The notes under the pieces: model-generated | Databases searched by the model: none | What the model was told of the DNA's origin: nothing | The model's input: only the letters and a program-made list of their open reading frames with translations | Source of the DNA: Streptomyces sp. A 4/2 | GTDB lineage: Bacteria > Actinomycetota > Actinomycetes > Streptomycetales > Streptomycetaceae | Assembly (NCBI RefSeq): GCF_940670765.1 | Contig: NZ_CALNVW010000009.1 | Coordinates: 1-64,000, forward strand | Direction of reading: 5' to 3' | DNA: 64,000 nucleotides | Position numbers and translations under genes: made by a program | Part shown: positions 1-7,942 of the stretch, one piece after another | How the letters are laid out: the number at the start of each line of letters is the position of its first letter | Position numbering within the stretch: position 1 is the first letter of the stretch

Positions 1-935
1 TACTCCCCGATCAGGTCCGCCACCAGTTCGCGGGCCACGGGCTTGCTGTAGTCGAGGTTGCTGGCGTCGCGGGTGCCGTCCTTGCGTACGAGCTGGAGCT
101 CGGGGTGCGCCTGGAGAAGCACCGCCAGATGCCCCGGGGAGTCGATCTCGGGGACGATCGTGACGTGGTGGCGTTCGGCCACGGCGATCAGGTGCCGCAC
201 CTGGTCCTTGCTCAGCGCGGGACTCGTCACCACCTCGGGGTGGGTCTCGCTCTCGATCCGCAGGCCGAGGCTGTCGCTCAGGTGGAGGTGCAGCGTGTTG
301 AGCTTGAGCCAGGCGAGTTCGCGGATCTTCGCTTCGAGCCACTCGGGGGTGAAGTGTTTGCGGGCGACGTCGACCATGAGGCCGCGCTGGGCGTACTCCG
401 GCCAGTCGGTGATGCTTCCGGTCGTCTCGTGGCGCTGCCGGAGGACCTGCAGGAGGGTGCGGGTGCCGTGGAAGACACCGGCGGCGGTGCGGCCGGTGAT
501 CACCAACACCCGTCCGCTGTCGATGCGGTACGCCTCGGGGGAGGCGGAGCCGGGCACCGGGCCGAGCCGGAGCGCGAGGTCGTGAGGGCCGGGCCTGGAG
601 GACACGGTGATCCTCGGCGGATGCTTCACGTGGCCTTCCTGGACCAGCTCCGCGGCGAGGCTCCGGGCCTCGGACCGCAGGGCCCCCGCGTCGTCCGGCG
701 ACAGGACGAGGCGGGTGGCGGGGCTCGGGCGCCAGGCCGTGCCGCCCGGCGCGAAGTGCTGTACGGCCGGGATCGTCGGTGGTGACTGCGGAGACAGCGG
801 TGACAGCAGTGACTGGGGCGACCGGGGTGACCGGTGGGCAGCCGTGCCGGCGGCCCACGCCGGGTTCGTGGCGCCCGTGAGCAGTGCCGATCCGGCGAAC
901 ATGCCGACCGTCACGGCCGACCTTCTGCTGAGCAT
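1..935 (-). CDS. Beta-N-acetylhexosaminidase (GH20), 3' end outside the window
   Basis: Secreted exo-hydrolase removing terminal N-acetylhexosamines, probably from chitin or peptidoglycan fragments. About 311 residues are visible. They begin with a twin-arginine type signal (MLSRRSAVTVG, then a hydrophobic stretch to AWA at about residue 28). A GH20b-like N-domain follows, and the catalytic barrel starts with LMVDVARKHF near residue 187, followed by LHLHLSDSLGLRIES and EIDSPGH, all GH20 signatures. The catalytic Asp-Glu pair should lie beyond the window edge. The ATG at 935 is preceded by GAGGGAG. A strong hairpin (1015-1053) separates it from the upstream GH35 gene on the same strand, so it may have its own promoter. 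Confidence 0.88.
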   Translation of the reverse strand, partial: MLSRRSAVTVGMFAGSALLTGATNPAWAAGTAAHRSPRSPQSLLSPLSPQSPPTIPAVQHFAPGGTAWRPSPATRLVLSPDDAGALRSEARSLAAELVQEGHVKHPPRITVSSRPGPHDLALRLGPVPGSASPEAYRIDSGRVLVITGRTAAGVFHGTRTLLQVLRQRHETTGSITDWPEYAQRGLMVDVARKHFTPEWLEAKIRELAWLKLNTLHLHLSDSLGLRIESETHPEVVTSPALSKDQVRHLIAVAERHHVTIVPEIDSPGHLAVLLQAHPELQLVRKDGTRDASNLDYSKPVARELVADLIGE

Positions 936-1014
936 GTTCTTCTCCCTCGCTCGGAAACCGCCGGGCACGCGTGCGAGGAGGACGCATCCGCGTGCCCACG
1001 GAGGGGTACAGGGT

Positions 1015-1053
1015 GCCGGGCCCGCCCCGGGGTGTGAGGGGGGCGGGCCCGGC
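1015..1053 (-). terminator. Strong hairpin after the GH35 gene
   Basis: A perfect 14-bp inverted repeat (1015-1028 and 1040-1053, GCCGGGCCCGCCCC arm) with an 11-nt loop, directly after the GH35 stop codon and before the GH20 start. It is GC-rich without a T tract, as is usual in Streptomyces. Confidence 0.75.
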
Positions 1054-1057
1054 GGGG

Positions 1058-4000
1058 TCAGTGCCGGCGCTTCGCAGCGGTGCCGAAGACCGTCTTGTAG
1101 TCGGGCGAGGCGTTCGGGCGGCCGTCGACGCCGCCGAGGACCGTGCCCTGGTTCACGAGCTGCACCGAGTCGGGGCCGACGCCCGGCTGTTCGGCGGTTA
1201 TGGCGAGGGCCACGGTGTTCTGGCCCTGCGCGGTGAGGAAGCCCGACGGGATGACGAACTCGGTCTGCGGGCCGACGTTGTTGACGTACTGCCCGGTGTT
1301 CCAGCCGTTGACGAAGATCTGGACCCGGTACTTGTCCGCCCGCTCGCTCGCGTCGTTGATCCGCAGACCCACCGCCGTGTCGGTGCCACGGGCCAGGTCC
1401 AGCCGTACCGCCGTGCGGTACCAGCGCACGCCCGGCCGGTCGCTCTTGAGGGACCGGGTGGTCGGCCAGGAGGAGTCCGGGGCGCCCGGCAGATGCCAGC
1501 CCTCGCGCTCCCCGTGGAGCCCGCCGTTGTTGTAGAGGCCGCGCACGACGTCCACCGGGTCCGGCCCGCCGAGCGCGCCCTGGATGCGCCAGTCGACCTT
1601 CCCCGAACCGGCGATGGCGACATCGGCCAGCCCCCGGCCCGTCTTCGACCTGCCGTCGGACGACCAGTCCTCGTACTGCCCCATGTTCCGTACCAGGACG
1701 GCCAGCACAGCGGGTTCGCCCGGCCCGGCCAGGCCCGCCGGGACCGTGTACGTGGCCGAGCCGTCGCCCTGCGCACCGAGGTAGTGGCCGTTCAGCCAGG
1801 TGAGGGCATCCCCGGCGGTGCCGGTCTTCACGGTGACCTTCACGGTGCTGCCTGCCGCGGTCGGGGTGTAGTGGCCGCGGTACCAGGTGTCGCCCTCGTG
1901 GAAGCCGTACTCGTCGGTGTCCAGCACCACCCCGGATGCCGCGCCGGGGCCGTGCGCGGGGTTGGCTGCGGTGGTCCGGTCGGCCTTCGTCCAGGCCGAG
2001 TCGTCGTGGTCCGGGGAGCGTTCGGGGTCGGAGTCGGCGACCCGCCACGCGGCCAACTGCGGGAGTGCCACCGGCTTTCCGGGGCCCGGCAGGGTGGCGA
2101 CCAGCGCGCCCGCCGCGTCGCGGCGCGTGGCCAGCGGGCGGTTGTTCCAGGTGAGCACCTTCACACCGGTGGGCGCGAAGACCCGCAGCGGACCGGATTC
2201 ACCGGTGTCGCCGGTCAGCGCCAGCCGGCTTCCGGTGACACGGGCGGTACGGGCCAGTTCCGGGCCGGTGAGCAGGACATCGCTCTGCCCGGCGTCGAGC
2301 TGCCAGATGCGGGCCACGCCGTCCCGGTCGGTGATGAGCAGGGTGAGATCGCCGCTGCCGCCGCCGGTGATCCGGACCGTACGGGTCCCGGAGTGCGCGT
2401 AGTTGAGCCGCAGCTCCTTGCGGTCCGCGTCCCAGGTGGTGGTCACCGGGGAGCCGTCCAGGGTCGTGACCTTCGGCCTGGTGTCGTACCGCAGCACGGT
2501 CTCGCCCGCCTCGCCCTTCGTCCCGTCCAGGACGAGCAGGTCGCCCCCGGCGGACAGGTGGGTGAGTATCTGCGAGGTGGAGTACACCAGGCGGTGCGGG
2601 CCGAAGGCGTAGTCGGCGACGAGGGTCTTGGCGTCCCGCCCGGCGATGGTGATCGTGGTGTCCTGCTGCTGCGGGACGCGCGGGTGGTCCGTGTCCAGCG
2701 CGAAGGTCACCTGGCTGGTGGAGGTGTCGTTGGAGTCGGGGTGGCGCAGCATGATCAGGCGCATGCCGCCGCCCGAGACGGAGGTGGTCCCGGCGTCCTC
2801 GGTGGACAGGCGCTGCCGGGCCTCGACGGGCCCGCCCCCGGTGACCGTGACGGCGGGTGCTGCCACGGCCTGGGCGGAGGCGATGGGCGTCACGGCGCGC
2901 TGCAGGTAGCCGAACTCCTTCTGCACCGCCAGCTTGGGCGTGATCCGCCGGTTCTCGGATATCGCCGCACCGTAGTCGTAGGAGGTGAAGCCGGACCCGG
3001 GGTCGCCGGTCCAGCCCCAGTTGGTGCCGCCGTACTCCATGTAGTAATTGAACATGGTGACGCCGTTGGTGAGGTTGTTCACCGCGAACTGCCGGGTGAA
3101 GGCGGGGTCCACGAAATTCCCGCAGTCCTGGGTCTGGAAGTCACGGCCCCAGGCGGTGAACGCGCCGCCCTGCCCCTCGGCGATGAACACCGGGGTCTTC
3201 GGCGAGTAGCCCCGGACACGGGACTCGAAGTCCGGCAGGGTGCCACGGCCGCCCGCGCAGTCGAAACCCAGCGGGTAGGTGTCGAAGGCGTAGAGGTCGA
3301 GCTGTGAGCCGCCCTTGCTGCCCGGGGTGTTCCAGCCGTGGCCGTTGCCCCAGTCGTTGTGGAACAGCGGCACCGTGATGCCGTCGGCCTTCACCGCCGT
3401 CTGCAGCTTCTCGATGTAGTCGGTGTGCTCGGACGAGTTGTCGATCTGCTCGTTCTCCACCTGGTAGGCGAGGACGCTGCCGCCGCCGTCGGTGATCTGG
3501 TGCTTGGCGATGATGCGGTTGACGGCCTTCAGCCACTCCAGGTCGGCCGCCAGGTTCTGCGGGTCGGAGGTGCGCTGCTCCCCGGCGTAGGTCGTCATGT
3601 ACGGGGGCAGGCCGCCCATGCTGACCTCGGCGTTGATGTACGGACCCGGGCGGGCGATGACGTACAGCCCCTCCTCCTCGGCTGTCGTCAGGAGCCGGTC
3701 GACATCACGGACGCCGTGGAAGTCGTAGGAGCCGGGCTTGCTGGAGTGGTAGCCCCAGAAGAAGTACAGCGAGACGGCGTTGAAGCCGGACGCCCGCATC
3801 TTCTGCAGCACGTCGCGCCACTGGTCGGGGCTGGGCAGCCGCCAGTAGTGGAACTCGCCGGACCACACGGCCAGCCGACTGCCGTCGATCTTCAGCGACT
3901 TGGCGTCCCAGGTGACGGCGTGGGGCTTGCCGTCACGACCTGCGAACCGTCGGCGGGCGGCGTCCGTCGCGGCGGTCGCTGTCGTCGCTCCCGTCGCACC

Positions 4001-4168
4001 CGTCGCGGCCGGGGACCGGTGTCCGGACGGTGCTGCGGCGGCGGGCAAGGCGCCGAGTACGGGGGTGGCGAGGGCCGCGGCGAGGCCGGTCAGGCCGCCG
4101 ACGACCGTGCGCCGCGACGGGGAGCCGCCGGTTCGGCTTCTTCCAGGACCATCTGGGAAATGGCTCAT
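1058..4168 (-). CDS. Secreted beta-galactosidase, GH35 family
   Basis: Extracellular glycosidase of 1036 aa releasing terminal beta-galactose. The N-terminus has a Tat signal (SPSRRTVVGG then hydrophobic residues, Ala-rich cleavage region near residue 46). The GH35 barrel runs from about residue 90 (FHYWRLPSPDQW, GLYVIARPGPYINAE). The acid/base motif QVENEQ has E240 as likely proton donor, and the nucleophile is probably E331 in VFIAEGQGG. C-terminal beta-sandwich and jelly-roll domains follow, so the length is normal for large actinobacterial members. The start is set by GAAAGGG just before the ATG. A DasR-like site and a 39-bp tandem repeat lie upstream. Confidence 0.92.
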   Translation of the reverse strand: MSHFPDGPGRSRTGGSPSRRTVVGGLTGLAAALATPVLGALPAAAAPSGHRSPAATGATGATTATAATDAARRRFAGRDGKPHAVTWDAKSLKIDGSRLAVWSGEFHYWRLPSPDQWRDVLQKMRASGFNAVSLYFFWGYHSSKPGSYDFHGVRDVDRLLTTAEEEGLYVIARPGPYINAEVSMGGLPPYMTTYAGEQRTSDPQNLAADLEWLKAVNRIIAKHQITDGGGSVLAYQVENEQIDNSSEHTDYIEKLQTAVKADGITVPLFHNDWGNGHGWNTPGSKGGSQLDLYAFDTYPLGFDCAGGRGTLPDFESRVRGYSPKTPVFIAEGQGGAFTAWGRDFQTQDCGNFVDPAFTRQFAVNNLTNGVTMFNYYMEYGGTNWGWTGDPGSGFTSYDYGAAISENRRITPKLAVQKEFGYLQRAVTPIASAQAVAAPAVTVTGGGPVEARQRLSTEDAGTTSVSGGGMRLIMLRHPDSNDTSTSQVTFALDTDHPRVPQQQDTTITIAGRDAKTLVADYAFGPHRLVYSTSQILTHLSAGGDLLVLDGTKGEAGETVLRYDTRPKVTTLDGSPVTTTWDADRKELRLNYAHSGTRTVRITGGGSGDLTLLITDRDGVARIWQLDAGQSDVLLTGPELARTARVTGSRLALTGDTGESGPLRVFAPTGVKVLTWNNRPLATRRDAAGALVATLPGPGKPVALPQLAAWRVADSDPERSPDHDDSAWTKADRTTAANPAHGPGAASGVVLDTDEYGFHEGDTWYRGHYTPTAAGSTVKVTVKTGTAGDALTWLNGHYLGAQGDGSATYTVPAGLAGPGEPAVLAVLVRNMGQYEDWSSDGRSKTGRGLADVAIAGSGKVDWRIQGALGGPDPVDVVRGLYNNGGLHGEREGWHLPGAPDSSWPTTRSLKSDRPGVRWYRTAVRLDLARGTDTAVGLRINDASERADKYRVQIFVNGWNTGQYVNNVGPQTEFVIPSGFLTAQGQNTVALAITAEQPGVGPDSVQLVNQGTVLGGVDGRPNASPDYKTVFGTAAKRRH

Positions 4169-4203
4169 GACGCCCTTTCAGCTGATCGGTGGGAGGTGCG
4201 AGG

Positions 4204-4320
4204 TGTACGCGGTGCTGTGCTGTGCGGCTTGCGCGGTGCAGATGTACGCGGTGCTGTGCTGTGCGGCTTGCGCGGTGCAGATGTGCGCGGTGCTGTGCTG
4301 TGCGGCTTGCGCGGTGCAGG
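4204..4320. repeat. Three tandem 39-bp repeats in the GH35 leader region
   Basis: Units 4204-4242, 4243-4281 and 4282-4320. The first two are identical; the third differs by one internal base and the last base. The core is GGTGCTGTGCTGTGCGGCTT. The unit length is a multiple of three, so open frames persist on both strands (YAVLCCAACAVQM on plus, HLHRASRTAQHRV on minus), but no ribosome site supports translation. Confidence 0.9.
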
Positions 4321-4405
4321 TGTGCGGTGCGCTCGTGTTCGCCGGGCGCTGTCCGTGGCGCGCTCACGGCCGGGGTGCGGGCCGAGCGGTTTTGAGTGGC
4401 TCACG

Positions 4406-4421
4406 AGTGGTCTAAACCAAT
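4406..4421. promoter_or_regulatory. DasR-type operator (dre-like site)
   Basis: AGTGGTCTAAACCAAT matches the published dre consensus A(C/G)TGGTCTAGACCA(G/C)T at 14 of 16 positions. DasR is the GlcNAc-responsive GntR regulator of chitin and aminosugar genes in Streptomyces. The site lies about 240 bp before the GH35 start and 212 bp before the rightward small gene; control of GH35 is inferred. Confidence 0.65.
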
Positions 4422-4620
4422 TGCGTGCCTGGCAGCATCTCGCGCCACCTACCCGGGGTCAAGAGGTTGTGGGGGATTCTGTGCGGCGAGCACGGTGAAC
4501 TCGTTGGATTGTGGTGTGATTTGTCGCCGATCCGCTCCTCTACGCGCGAACGGAACACGAAGGAAACGCGGAAGAGAAGGCGAAAGGAAGGGGGGTGGGG
4601 CGCACGAGAACCCGGCTGAT

Positions 4621-4626
4621 TACTCT
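4621..4626 (+). promoter_or_regulatory. -10 box of a leaderless transcript
   Basis: TACTCT with a 7-nt spacer to the ATG at 4634. No Shine-Dalgarno sequence precedes the ATG, so transcription probably starts at or next to the start codon. Confidence 0.5.
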
Positions 4627-4633
4627 CGTACGC

Positions 4634-4933
4634 ATGCCAAAGATTCCCGCAGCAGCCGTAGCAGCCTCCGGTCTCGTAGGCGGTTTCGCCGTCGCCCGGT
4701 GGACAAGGAAGCGCCCGCTCGGCGGTGTCGCGCTCGCCGCAGCCGGGGCGGTCGCCGCCCGGCAGTGGCAGCAGGAGGCCGGTACCGGCAAGGCCGCCGC
4801 GCTGACCGGTGTCTATCTCGCCGCGTTCGGCGGGTCCCACCCGCTCGCCAAGAAGATCGGCGCCTGGCCCGCCGTGTTCTCCGTCGCCGGAGTGGTGGCC
4901 GTCGCCTCCACCGTGGTGGCCCGGCGGGCCTGA
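4634..4933 (+). CDS. Small hydrophobic protein of unknown function
   Basis: 99 aa with alternating Gly/Ala-rich hydrophobic segments (about residues 7-21, 29-41, 53-64 and 79-97) separated by basic patches such as RWTRKRP; probably a small membrane protein. The ATG at 4634 is preferred over an upstream GTG because a -10 box sits 7 nt before it, indicating a leaderless message. I do not recognise a named family. Confidence 0.65.
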   Translation: MPKIPAAAVAASGLVGGFAVARWTRKRPLGGVALAAAGAVAARQWQQEAGTGKAAALTGVYLAAFGGSHPLAKKIGAWPAVFSVAGVVAVASTVVARRA

Positions 4934-5018
4934 GCGGCCGCCGGGTGACCGTTGGGACCCCAGCACCCAGCACCCGGGCCACCCCGGGACACCGGTCACG
5001 CCCCTCGATACGCCCGGA

Positions 5019-6437
5019 TCACGCTCCGAGCGCCCGGGACACCGAGTAGATCACCAGGCCCGCGAGCGCGCCGACCACCGTGCCGTTGATCCGGATGAAC
5101 TGCAGGTCACGGCCGATGTGCGCCTCGATCTTGCGGGAGGTCTGCTCGCCGTCCCAGCCCGCCACCGTGTCCGAGATCAGCGAGGTGATCTCGGAGCGGT
5201 AGGTCGTCACGACGTACACCGCGGCGTCCTCCAGCCACCCCTCCAGCTTCCGCTGGAGCCTGGTGTCGGTGGCCAGCCGATTGCCGAGGGACAGCAGCGA
5301 GGCACGGGCCCTGAGGCGGAGTTCGCTCTGCTCGTCCTCCGCCGCGGAGATGATCATGGTGCGTACGGACGCCCACGCCGAGGCGATCACGTCCTGCACC
5401 TCGGAGCGGCCCACCAGGTCGGACTTGAGCCGTTCCACCTTCGCCCGGACCTCGGTGTCCGACTGGAGGTCGGACGCGAAGTCCGCCAGGAAGCGGTCGA
5501 GGGCGCCGCGCGCCGGGTGGGCGGGCATGTCGCGCATCTCGGTGAGGAACCGGAGCAGTTCCTTGTAGACGCGGTCACCGATCCGCTTGTCGACGAACCT
5601 CGGTGTCCACCCCGGCGCCCCGCCCTGGACGGCGTCCATCACCGAGTCCGAGTGGAGGACGAGCCAGTCGTGCGCGCGGGCGCACACCAGGTCGACCACG
5701 CGCCGGTGGCCGCCGTCGGCGACGACCCGCTCCAGCATCTTGCCGATACCGGGGGCGACCTCCACGGCGTTCGCCCGGCGGGTGATCGCCTCGCCGACGA
5801 CCGCCTGGACGTCCGAGTCACGCAGCACGGTCAGGGCGCCCCGCAGCGCCGTCGACAGCTCCGCGGTCACCCGGTCGGCGTGTTCGGGCTCCGCGAGCCA
5901 GGATCCGAGCCGTCCGCCGATGCCCACGGCGCGCAGTCTGGCCCGTACGACGTCCTCCGACAGAAAATTCTCGCCGACGAAGGAACCAAGTGACTCGCCC
6001 AACTGGTCTTTCTTGTTGGGGATGATCGCGGTATGAGGAATGGGGAGGCCAAGTGGCCGGCGGAACAGTGCCGTCACGGCGAACCAGTCGGCCAGCGCGC
6101 CCACCATGCCGGCCTCGGCGGCGGCCACCACATAGCCCGCCCAGGACCCCGACCCGGTGTGCTCGGCCCAGGTGGCGAGTACGAAAATGAGGGCGACCAG
6201 CAGGAGAAGTCCGGTGGCGGTCGCCTTCATCCGGCGGACACCACGGCGCTTCTCCTCGTCGGCCGCGCTGGGGGCGACGGAGCCCAGCGGAGCAGTGCCC
6301 GGGACGCCACCCGCCCCGGCTGCGCCACCGGCCCCGCTGCCAGCTTTACTGTCGGGTTCTCCGTCAGCTTTCCTGTCGGTACGTTCCATCAGTTCCGCCT
6401 GCTCCGCCCGTTCCGCCCGTTCACGCACCTGCAACAC
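5019..6437 (-). CDS. DUF445 family membrane protein
   Basis: 472 aa. After a charged variable N-terminus (about 70 residues) come hydrophobic segments TATGLLLLVALIFVLATW and GYVVAAAEAGMVGALADW. The DUF445 hallmark region WFAVTALFRRPLGLPIPHTAIIP follows, then a long helical body and a C-terminal hydrophobic segment (NGTVVGALAGLVIYSVSRAL). The family (YjiN-like) has no established biochemical role. The GTG start at 6437 is the longest choice; the ATG at residue 17 (6389) is an alternative with only a weak ribosome site. It is divergent from the GDSL hydrolase gene. Confidence 0.85.
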   Translation of the reverse strand: MLQVRERAERAEQAELMERTDRKADGEPDSKAGSGAGGAAGAGGVPGTAPLGSVAPSAADEEKRRGVRRMKATATGLLLLVALIFVLATWAEHTGSGSWAGYVVAAAEAGMVGALADWFAVTALFRRPLGLPIPHTAIIPNKKDQLGESLGSFVGENFLSEDVVRARLRAVGIGGRLGSWLAEPEHADRVTAELSTALRGALTVLRDSDVQAVVGEAITRRANAVEVAPGIGKMLERVVADGGHRRVVDLVCARAHDWLVLHSDSVMDAVQGGAPGWTPRFVDKRIGDRVYKELLRFLTEMRDMPAHPARGALDRFLADFASDLQSDTEVRAKVERLKSDLVGRSEVQDVIASAWASVRTMIISAAEDEQSELRLRARASLLSLGNRLATDTRLQRKLEGWLEDAAVYVVTTYRSEITSLISDTVAGWDGEQTSRKIEAHIGRDLQFIRINGTVVGALAGLVIYSVSRALGA

Positions 6438-6508
6438 CCCCGTACGTATTGTCCCTGCCTGAGCTACTCCTGGGACGCACGTCGAGTTCCCGAGGAGAAC
6501 GACCGCTC

Positions 6509-7726
6509 ATGACCAGGCGCCATGGTTACGTCCTGCTTGCCGCACTCGCGGCCGTGGTGACGTTCGTCTCGGTGGGCATCTACGCCATGGTGAGGCCACC
6601 GGCCACCACCGTCTCGTCCGGGACCCCCTCGCGCGTGTCCTCCGGGGTGCCCGCGTCCGGCACCTGGACGGGCACCTGGTCGGCGTCACCCGTCGGCCCC
6701 GAGCCCGGTACGCCGAACGGTCTTCCCGGAACCACCGTCCGTAACGTCGTGCACACCAGCATCGGTGGCTCCCTGGCCCGCATCACCCTCTCCAACCTCT
6801 TCGGCACCCGGCCGCTGAAGATCACCGAGTCGACCGTGGCGGCCGACAACATCGTGCGGGCGGTGACCTTCGACGGACATACGTTCGTCACGATCCCGGC
6901 CGGTGGCCAGATCGTCAGCGACGCGGTCCGCATCCGGGTCCCGGCCGACGCCGACGTGACGGTCTCCGTCTTCTCGCCCTCGCCGAGCGGCCCGGTCACC
7001 TACCACCCGCACGCCCGGCAGATCTCGTACCTCTCCGGAGGCGGGCGCACCGTGGAGACGCCCTACTGGCGCTACCTCACCGCCGTCGACGTCCTCACCC
7101 ACGAGGCGCGCGGTTCGGTCGTCGTCTTCGGCGACTCGATCACCGACGGCATCACGTCCACGACCGGTGCCGACCACCGCTGGACCGACGTACTCGCCCA
7201 ACGGCTGGGCAGCCACTACGGCGTGCTCAACGAAGGCATCAGCGGCAACCGGGTCCTGCTGGACGGCCAGGGGCAGAGCGGTCTGCGGCGCTTCGACCGC
7301 GACGCGCTCGCGCGCTCCGGCGCCCGGACCGTGGTCATCGACCTCGGGGTGAACGACATCCTGCGCAGGCCGAACCAGCTCGACGCCCGGCAGATCACCG
7401 ACGGACTGCGCAGGCTGGCCCAGGAGGCGCGGGCGCGCGGACTGCACGTGGTCGGCTCGACGCTGATGCCGTTCACCGGCCACCGAGGAGCGAGCCCGCA
7501 GCTGGAGGCCGTACGCCAGCAGGTCAACGCGACGATCCGGTCGGGCGGTGTGTACGACGCGGTCGTCGACTTCGACCGGGCGCTGCGCGACCCGTACGCG
7601 CCGACCCGGCTGCTGCCCGCGTACGACTCCGGCGACCATCTGCACCCGAACGACGCGGGCTACCGGAAGATGGCGATGACGCTCGACCTGGACGCGCTGA
7701 GCGAGTCCGTCCCGGCGCGCGCCTGA
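6509..7726 (+). CDS. Secreted SGNH/GDSL-family esterase
   Basis: 405 aa predicted to be exported: basic MTRRH then an uncleaved or lipid-free hydrophobic segment (residues 6-27). Block I is VVFGDSITDG with nucleophile S210, block III is GVNDI (280-284), and block V is DHLH with D376 and H379, so the catalytic set is complete. An N-terminal beta-rich domain of about 200 residues precedes it, as in actinobacterial SGNH esterases. GAGGAG lies 11 nt before the ATG. Substrate unknown; ester-linked acyl groups on sugars or cell-wall material are typical. Confidence 0.88.
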   Translation: MTRRHGYVLLAALAAVVTFVSVGIYAMVRPPATTVSSGTPSRVSSGVPASGTWTGTWSASPVGPEPGTPNGLPGTTVRNVVHTSIGGSLARITLSNLFGTRPLKITESTVAADNIVRAVTFDGHTFVTIPAGGQIVSDAVRIRVPADADVTVSVFSPSPSGPVTYHPHARQISYLSGGGRTVETPYWRYLTAVDVLTHEARGSVVVFGDSITDGITSTTGADHRWTDVLAQRLGSHYGVLNEGISGNRVLLDGQGQSGLRRFDRDALARSGARTVVIDLGVNDILRRPNQLDARQITDGLRRLAQEARARGLHVVGSTLMPFTGHRGASPQLEAVRQQVNATIRSGGVYDAVVDFDRALRDPYAPTRLLPAYDSGDHLHPNDAGYRKMAMTLDLDALSESVPARA

Positions 7727-7758
7727 CCGGTCGACGCGCGGCGCGTCCGGACGGGACC

Positions 7759-7795
7759 GGCCCCGTACCTGCCCGTGGTGGGCGGGTACGGGGCC
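7759..7795 (+). terminator. Hairpin after the GDSL esterase gene
   Basis: A 16-bp stem (7759-7774 with 7780-7795, GGCCCCGTACCTGCCC arm) with one G-T pair and a 5-nt loop, 32 bp past the stop codon. Confidence 0.8.
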
Positions 7796-7803
7796 GATCC
7801 GTT

Positions 7804-7934
7804 CAACGGGCAACGGGCAACGGGCAACGGACCGTGGGCAACGGACCATGGGCTGTGGGCCACGGGCTGTTGCTGCGGACCACAGGCTGCGGACCACGGG
7901 CAACGGACCACGGGCTGTGGACCACGGGCCGCAG
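7804..7934. repeat. Degenerate 7/14-bp tandem repeat
   Basis: A heptamer of the CAACGGG/CCACGGG type is iterated, and the right half resolves into 14-bp units such as GCGGACCACGGGCA and ACGGACCACGGGCT. It fills the space between the esterase terminator and the 3' end of the LAATG-anchored gene. No gene or sharp hairpin is visible. Confidence 0.75.
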
Positions 7935-7942
7935 GCGCCGGG

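Larger units (their letters stand above)
4169..4633. other. Intergenic region between divergent GH35 and small membrane-protein genes
   Basis: 465 bp without a supported gene. It holds the three-unit 39-bp tandem repeat (4204-4320), a DasR-like palindrome (4406-4421) and a -10 box for the rightward gene (4621-4626). A Cys-rich reading frame exists across the repeat, but it is a by-product of the repeat sequence and has no start signal. Confidence 0.7.

Noticed and set aside
971..3307. Long open frame opposite the GH35 gene
   Set aside because: High third-position GC opens the antisense frame; composition is Arg/Gly/Val-rich with no domain, and the GH35 protein on the other strand is certain.
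3900..4415. Cys-rich repeat peptide (YAVLCCAACAVQM repeats)
   Set aside because: Produced by the in-frame 39-bp DNA repeat; it has no ribosome site and overlaps the GH35 gene start.
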